Shown piece after piece: positions 59,548-64,000 of a DNA stretch of 64,000 nucleotides. The notes beneath the pieces are model-generated. The model worked only from the letters and a program-made list of their open reading frames with translations, made no database searches and had not been told where the DNA came from. The stretch lies in assembly GCA_900155495.1 (NCBI GenBank), contig FTLJ01000454.1:1-64000 (forward strand). The letters are read 5' to 3'. The DNA comes from Porogramme epimiltina (taxonomy: Eukaryota > Basidiomycota > Agaricomycetes > Polyporales > Polyporaceae). The position numbers and the translations under genes were made by a program. How positions within the stretch are numbered: the stretch's first letter is position 1; every line of letters begins with the position of its first letter.

Positions 59548-61299
59548 TTACCGCCTGTCCCGGCGCGGGAGCGCCTCGTCCACTAGCCGCGCATAGCCCG
59601 CGATCATCCCGCGGACGGTCTTGATCTGCGTGTCGAGCGCCGCGATGCCCTCCTCCTCCCCGCCTTCGCTAACTCCCGCGCCGCGTTCTGACCCGTCGTC
59701 CTGTGTGTTCACCACCCTGAGCTCCAGCTCGAGCCTCCGCTTGCGCGCGAGCTGCTGCTCGCGCTTCTGCTCTTTCAGCTCGCGCAATATTGCACGCAGC
59801 TCCGTCGTGCGCGCAGCCGCTTCCGTCCCCGAGAGAGAGACCGCGGGGGCGGGCACGTCGGCACTGTGCCCAGGGCGACGCCGCTGCGTAGGGGCATCTG
59901 GCGTGGCACGGATTGGCGGCAGTGCATGCCTGCGTGGCTGAGACCGCGGCCCGACGCGTTGGACGGCGAGCTCGAGCTGACGCAGCCGTTCCTCGACTTC
60001 GTATACCCGTCTTTGGCGGTGCATGAGTGCGGCCGCACGTGAGGAGGATCCCATCTCCGTTGAAAACGCCGAGGTCGGCACGTCCGGCTGGTGCACGGGA
60101 GGAGAGGCGCGGATGTGGCCCTGAGATTGCGCCACCGCAACCGCCGTCGGAGTCAGCAGGGATGTGGATGCGGCAGTGGGAAGCTCCGCCCCCACGGGAG
60201 TATGGCTAGGGAGAAGGGAACTGCGGGAATCCGGTCGCGATATTGAGGAAGGGGCCGGGCTCCGGGGTGGATGTAATGACCGACCAATACTAGCCCTCGA
60301 CGCGGAACTAAACTCGGCGGAAGATCCCGAGCTTTGTAGTCCGCGGGGAATTCCCCGCTCCTTCCCTGAGAGTTGGCGACTCCTGCGCTTTCGGACCATC
60401 ACCATCACCAGGACGCCCGCTACGATGACCAAGACCAGTGCGACTGAACTGCCGACGATGGCACCTACGTTTGAAGATCTACGGTTAGCCTTGGGGGGTG
60501 GTGCCGAGTCTACAGAAGTACCGGCGGACGATGAGGGGCCCATGGCGGAGGATGGGGGACGGGATGAAGGGTGTAAGGGTAAGTGTGTCGAGCTGGACGT
60601 CGCGGTCGAACCCAGGGCATCATCCGTCGTATAGACGATATAATCGAATAGAATGAGTGAGTCGTTTGTGACACTCGCGGACCTGATCTCGAAGGCGTGG
60701 GGTCCGTTCTGCAAGCTGTGGTTCCTGTATACGGAGACATTGTATTCGATGGAAGGTGAAGACGGGCCCCCGGGATAGTGTGTGAAGTTGCCAACCTCAT
60801 CCCCATCAATGTGGAAGGTGAGGTTTGTGAATGTTGTGGTGCGTCCATGGTTGATGACGTTGGCTACGAGATGAAAGACGTAGACAGCACTACCAGTGAA
60901 ATTTACAGATATTGAGGGCTGGTCATTGTCGGCAGCGCGGGCTGTGGCATCGCTCCAAGTGCCGTTGAATACCCGGTTGACATCGACGGTGGAAATGTTG
61001 ACGTCGCACTTTAGACATTGTTGCCCATCGGCCCACATGCCTTTAGGAAGATACAAAGGCATAATGCCCCTCCCGGGGTCGCCAAAGAAGTTGTCGATTG
61101 TACGGTTGTACATTGCGGAAACGCGAAGGGATAACGGTAGGACTGGGGGAGAACTACAACATCGGTCAGCCCAAAAGCTTTGTCCAGTAACAGAGCCCGC
61201 ACCTACGAAAGACTTTGAGACCAGGCGCTCACACAGTGACGACGACAGTGGCCTATTAGTACTTGGAAGGCAAGATATGGGTGTAAACTGCCTGATCAT
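59548..61299 (-). CDS. Membrane protein with CxxC ectodomain, member e
   Basis: Open frame of 583 residues. Ectodomain about 66-224: RTIDNFFGDPGRG, CLKC (94-97), FNGTWSDAT, SVNFTGSAVYVFHLVANVI, FTNLTFHIDG, LILFDYIVYT. Ser/Pro-rich stalk, helix VGAIVGSSVALVLVIVAGVL (about 278-302) and RKRRSR stop-transfer. The long basic tail has two coils: YEVEERLRQLELAVQRV and, after SADVPAPAVSLSGTE, TTELRAILRELKEQKREQQL, ending VDEALPRRDRR-stop. The most diverged ectodomain of the five. The first 60 residues do not form a clean signal peptide; an intron there (a donor-like GTACTAATAG at about 61265) would change the start, so the N-terminus is provisional. Confidence 0.75.
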   Translation of the reverse strand: MIRQFTPISCLPSTNRPLSSSLCERLVSKSFVGAGSVTGQSFWADRCCSSPPVLPLSLRVSAMYNRTIDNFFGDPGRGIMPLYLPKGMWADGQQCLKCDVNISTVDVNRVFNGTWSDATARAADNDQPSISVNFTGSAVYVFHLVANVINHGRTTTFTNLTFHIDGDEVGNFTHYPGGPSSPSIEYNVSVYRNHSLQNGPHAFEIRSASVTNDSLILFDYIVYTTDDALGSTATSSSTHLPLHPSSRPPSSAMGPSSSAGTSVDSAPPPKANRRSSNVGAIVGSSVALVLVIVAGVLVMVMVRKRRSRQLSGKERGIPRGLQSSGSSAEFSSASRASIGRSLHPPRSPAPSSISRPDSRSSLLPSHTPVGAELPTAASTSLLTPTAVAVAQSQGHIRASPPVHQPDVPTSAFSTEMGSSSRAAALMHRQRRVYEVEERLRQLELAVQRVGPRSQPRRHALPPIRATPDAPTQRRRPGHSADVPAPAVSLSGTEAAARTTELRAILRELKEQKREQQLARKRRLELELRVVNTQDDGSERGAGVSEGGEEEGIAALDTQIKTVRGMIAGYARLVDEALPRRDRR

Positions 61300-63104
61300 A
61301 GAAGCTGGGTGGATCTGACATGAGAAGAGTCAAGCGGCAAAAACAGCGGAGGGCTGTGATCATTTCAGCATGGTGAACGAGTGGCAGACGGCAGTACGTA
61401 CTATGGGGACGGTCACAACGCTATCATCGTTAGGGTATTGTGTAACAATTAAGTTTACGTGACTCCCACACCAAGATTCGTTTGGGGAGACCTAACTTCG
61501 ATTCTAGTCAACATCTAAAACCTGAGAATTTTATACAACGTAGTAGCACCCCACACAAAAGATACCATACCTTGAGGTGGCACAGTCAACCCGTTTCTGA
61601 TGATGATACAGCCACCGGTAGTCTGGCATAGCATAAAGAATTGCCAATCGTCGAAGTTGAAACTGCCGCGGTATGATGAGAACCCGAGTCCCTGTTTTTT
61701 TTCATCTCTACACCTTGTCGACCTCTAACTCACCATAGGGAAATGGAGTTCTTCCGTCCCGACTTTGAGAATCCGTGACGTTCTGATGGGGTATAGTTGC
61801 AGCGGAGATCACAAAGTCTCTGACGCCGGGAGCTCCTGTACGCACCGCTTAACGCGCAAGCTGGACTTTTGAAATGACCGGTCGGTGGTAGGCAGCTGAC
61901 AACACGGAAGATGCCTCTCTAGAGGCAACGACCGCATCCCTCAGCCGCGGAAAGCTCATGTCGGCGTCCGCAGCCTAATGCATCCGTGAGCGGAGGATCG
62001 CAGAAGTGGTTTTTATGGACAAAACCAACTCACTTCTCCCTATCCACCATAATGGCAGAAACCCCGACCCGTGGATCTGGTGTTCACGCTATACAAACAG
62101 GTTTCATCATCAAATAGCCCCCAAAACTGAAGTAAATCGCTCACCGGTCCCGATGCCGGGCTAGCCAAGTTCCAACCATGGATGTGGCGGCGCCTATGCC
62201 GTTTATTCCTCCCACCGCATCTTCGCCGCCGTAACCTGACACAGATATCAATCGTCGCTTTCCTCAAGGCAGGCTTTCTCCCCTCCCTCCCCTACCCGAC
62301 TCTGTTCTGCAAGGACTCGCCTCGTCTGCCAGACGAGACTTTACTTGTGGTCTACGATCTTCATCACCCCCTCCATGCCGGCCGTGCCTAGGGTGGTGCT
62401 GAATGGTATGCCACCCTACAGCGCGTTAGCCGTCGCATTGCTACGCCCGAGCCGACGCCGCAGGCCGCGCCCCCCGCATCTCCTCCTTTAGCCCGCACAG
62501 CCCCTCGGCGTCCTTCAAGCGTGCCGACGTTACCGCGCCCGTCACGGGAAAGGGCGAGCCCGCGCACCGCCTGCAGTCGTTGTGAGCTCGTCGTGCCTAA
62601 CAGTGCGTCACTGAGCTCTCCCCGAATTTGGTTATCGCCCTCGAAAGAGAACAAGGGGAGAGGGCTGGCGGGTTTTGATGGGAGACGAGAGGGGTCCCGG
62701 AAGGACTGTCCGCTGAGGGGGTGGACGGGGGTGAGAGGCGGCTGAGAGACGAAGAGACTCGGCGCACGGATAAAGATTGGTCGAAGAGTGCGAAGGCACA
62801 TCCTGGAAAATGTGTGGGTGGTCTCCAAGTATGCGAATTCGTCTTCCATGGAGGTAGATGGAGGTCAGTGCCCACATTCGCAAGGCTATCGGCCGAAGGA
62901 ATCCCTCCGGATTCGATCCTTCGAGCAGCTCCCAGGTATGCACATCTACCATCCTCATCTTATACTTAACTAACACGTTCCCCACCATCTCTGTCGAGGA
63001 CGAACAAGGGGACGATTGTCTGCGCAGCCAAGTGAACCCGCAAAGATGGTGGCCGATATCTTCGGAGAAAGGGAGCAGCCCACTTCAGCGGACTCGGAGT
63101 TGAA
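61300..63104. other. Gene-poor right part
   Basis: 61.3-62.3 kb shows only short frames. 62.39-62.85 kb has a 153-codon minus-strand frame, rich in Pro and Arg with MEDEFAYLETTHTF at its start; it might be a last exon of the gene traced at 63.1-63.5 kb, but no joining introns could be fixed. Confidence 0.35.
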
Positions 63105-63480
63105 ATGTTGACGAACATCCGCCCAAAGGCGACCATGAGGAGATCCAGGGGGTTGAGGAAGACATTTGGCTCGCCATCTTCATAGTGCGACGTTCTCTTT
63201 GTTACTGTGAATATTCCACAGGGCACAGCCGGGACAATGCTATGGAGCCGTATGCGTGTCTTTCGGTGAGGGACAGTCCGACCGAACTTCCGACGTTATT
63301 CTCTAGTGCGATTTTCACGGCTATAGAAACAGGGGTTATCAGAGTTAATAAAGTAACAATGAGTAACAAGGGCGCAGACACATACCAAGACCGGCCTCCG
63401 ACGTGATTGGATTGCAAAGACCGGTGTCCCTGCCCGCAAGGTGTTCGTATCAACCGACCCCTCGTCTATGTATGAAACAA
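63105..63480 (-). CDS. Traces of an unrecognised spliced gene (partial)
   Basis: A clear intron shape (GTATGT to CTATAG, 63385-63321) joins SEAGL to AVKIALENNVG. A separate frame further on reads IVPAVPCGIFTVTKRTSHYEDG and NPLDLLMVAFGRMFVNIS, which looks like real protein rather than chance. The exact boundaries between the two pieces do not close in frame as far as I can work out, so this is either a gene whose other exons I misplace or a decayed one. Hydrophobic character suggests a membrane protein. The rest may reach the right window edge. Confidence 0.3.
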
Positions 63481-63562
63481 ACCACAACAGACGGGAGCAC
63501 AGGTCGTCCCGCTGTCCAGACCATCGAATCAGCCACGAGACAAGATTTTGCTCGAAATTCAG

Positions 63563-63628
63563 CAGCCCATGCTCAACAGCCCATGCTCAACAGCCCATGC
63601 TCAACAGCCCATGCTCAACAGCCCATGC
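63563..63628 (+). repeat. 14-bp minisatellite, 4.7 copies
   Basis: The unit CAGCCCATGCTCAA is repeated four times without a mismatch, plus a partial fifth copy. It is not in a supported gene; a length of 14 would shift any reading frame. Confidence 0.95.
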
Positions 63629-64000
63629 CGCGCCCGACATCTCTACTTAGGTTCCCACTAACAAAGCATCGCTCATCACACAAGACCTATCTCGAACACG
63701 GTCAATATGGAGTATAGATTACCATGTAGAGGATAGGGGAGACTCACTTCCAGTGATATGATGGAAACCTGCGGTGTCTTATCTTCAGAGTGCCCGGCGG
63801 TCCTCCACTGACTGCCGCGTGTGCTCGTGGACTGGATGCCTGCTGTGATTGATAAGTAACAATACACATACCTAAGGGTTTCGCGCGGGAGTTCAGTTGA
63901 CAGCACGATAACACAAGCACTGACATTGAACGCCACAACACTACAGCTACATCAGTTGGAAAGTCCAGGAATAGCCTCAACCAGTCCGCTCACCAGCCTC

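Noticed and set aside
62388..62849. 153-codon minus-strand frame
   Set aside because: Pro/Arg-rich and overlapped by other frames; could be a last exon of an unrecognised gene but boundaries are not supported.

Overview
The window is nuclear DNA from a basidiomycete fungus, most likely an Agaricomycete. Genes are cut by many short GT-AG introns (about 48-150 bp) with short exons, the base composition is high GC, and the two tRNAs are eukaryotic (one has a short intron after position 37). The recognisable genes are fungal: a DUF2235 hydrolase, two oxylipin-forming Ppo dioxygenase/P450 fusions, a GH28 exo-polygalacturonase, a CBM21 PP1-targeting subunit, and a group of basidiomycete-type single-pass membrane proteins. 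All gene models were spliced by hand; where exon sums are given they are divisible by three.

Layout. 1.4-4.5 kb (-): DUF2235/Tle1-like alpha/beta hydrolase. 6.4-17.2 kb (+): two tandem psi-producing oxygenases with nearly superimposable 24- and 23-exon structures. 17.9-19.1 kb (+): a GDSAGG-type esterase/lipase. 19.3-19.8 kb (-): small conserved fungal protein. 20.5-21.6 kb (-): unrecognised 308-residue protein with a possible Cyt-like C-terminal half. 22.4 and 25.4 kb (+): two tRNA-Ala genes (CGC, and TGC with intron) bracketing a secreted GH28 exo-polygalacturonase (-). 25.5-34.9 kb and 37.7-41.9 kb: large GC-rich stretches without convincing genes, on either side of a CBM21 glycogen-targeting subunit of protein phosphatase 1 (34.9-37.7 kb, +).

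41.9-61.3 kb is the most unusual part. It starts with a 3.4-3.5 kb direct tandem duplication. Each unit carries a decayed ABC-transporter membrane domain followed by a single-pass membrane-protein gene. A third related membrane-protein gene follows on +, then five (-) genes of one family: signal peptide, extracellular domain with a CxxC pair, Ser/Thr-rich stalk, one membrane helix, and a variable cytoplasmic tail. Several tails share a short coiled coil (QVAALE-like) and end in a PPxY or LPxY motif, linking the plus- and minus-strand sets. Two genes have nearly identical promoters and ectodomains but unrelated tails, so ectodomain and tail have been shuffled. I propose this cluster as a fast-evolving family of surface receptors or PY-motif adaptors of unknown function.

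61.3-64 kb: mostly gene-poor, with traces of one spliced gene and a 14-bp minisatellite. The start of the window (1-1.4 kb) is G-rich and gene-free.
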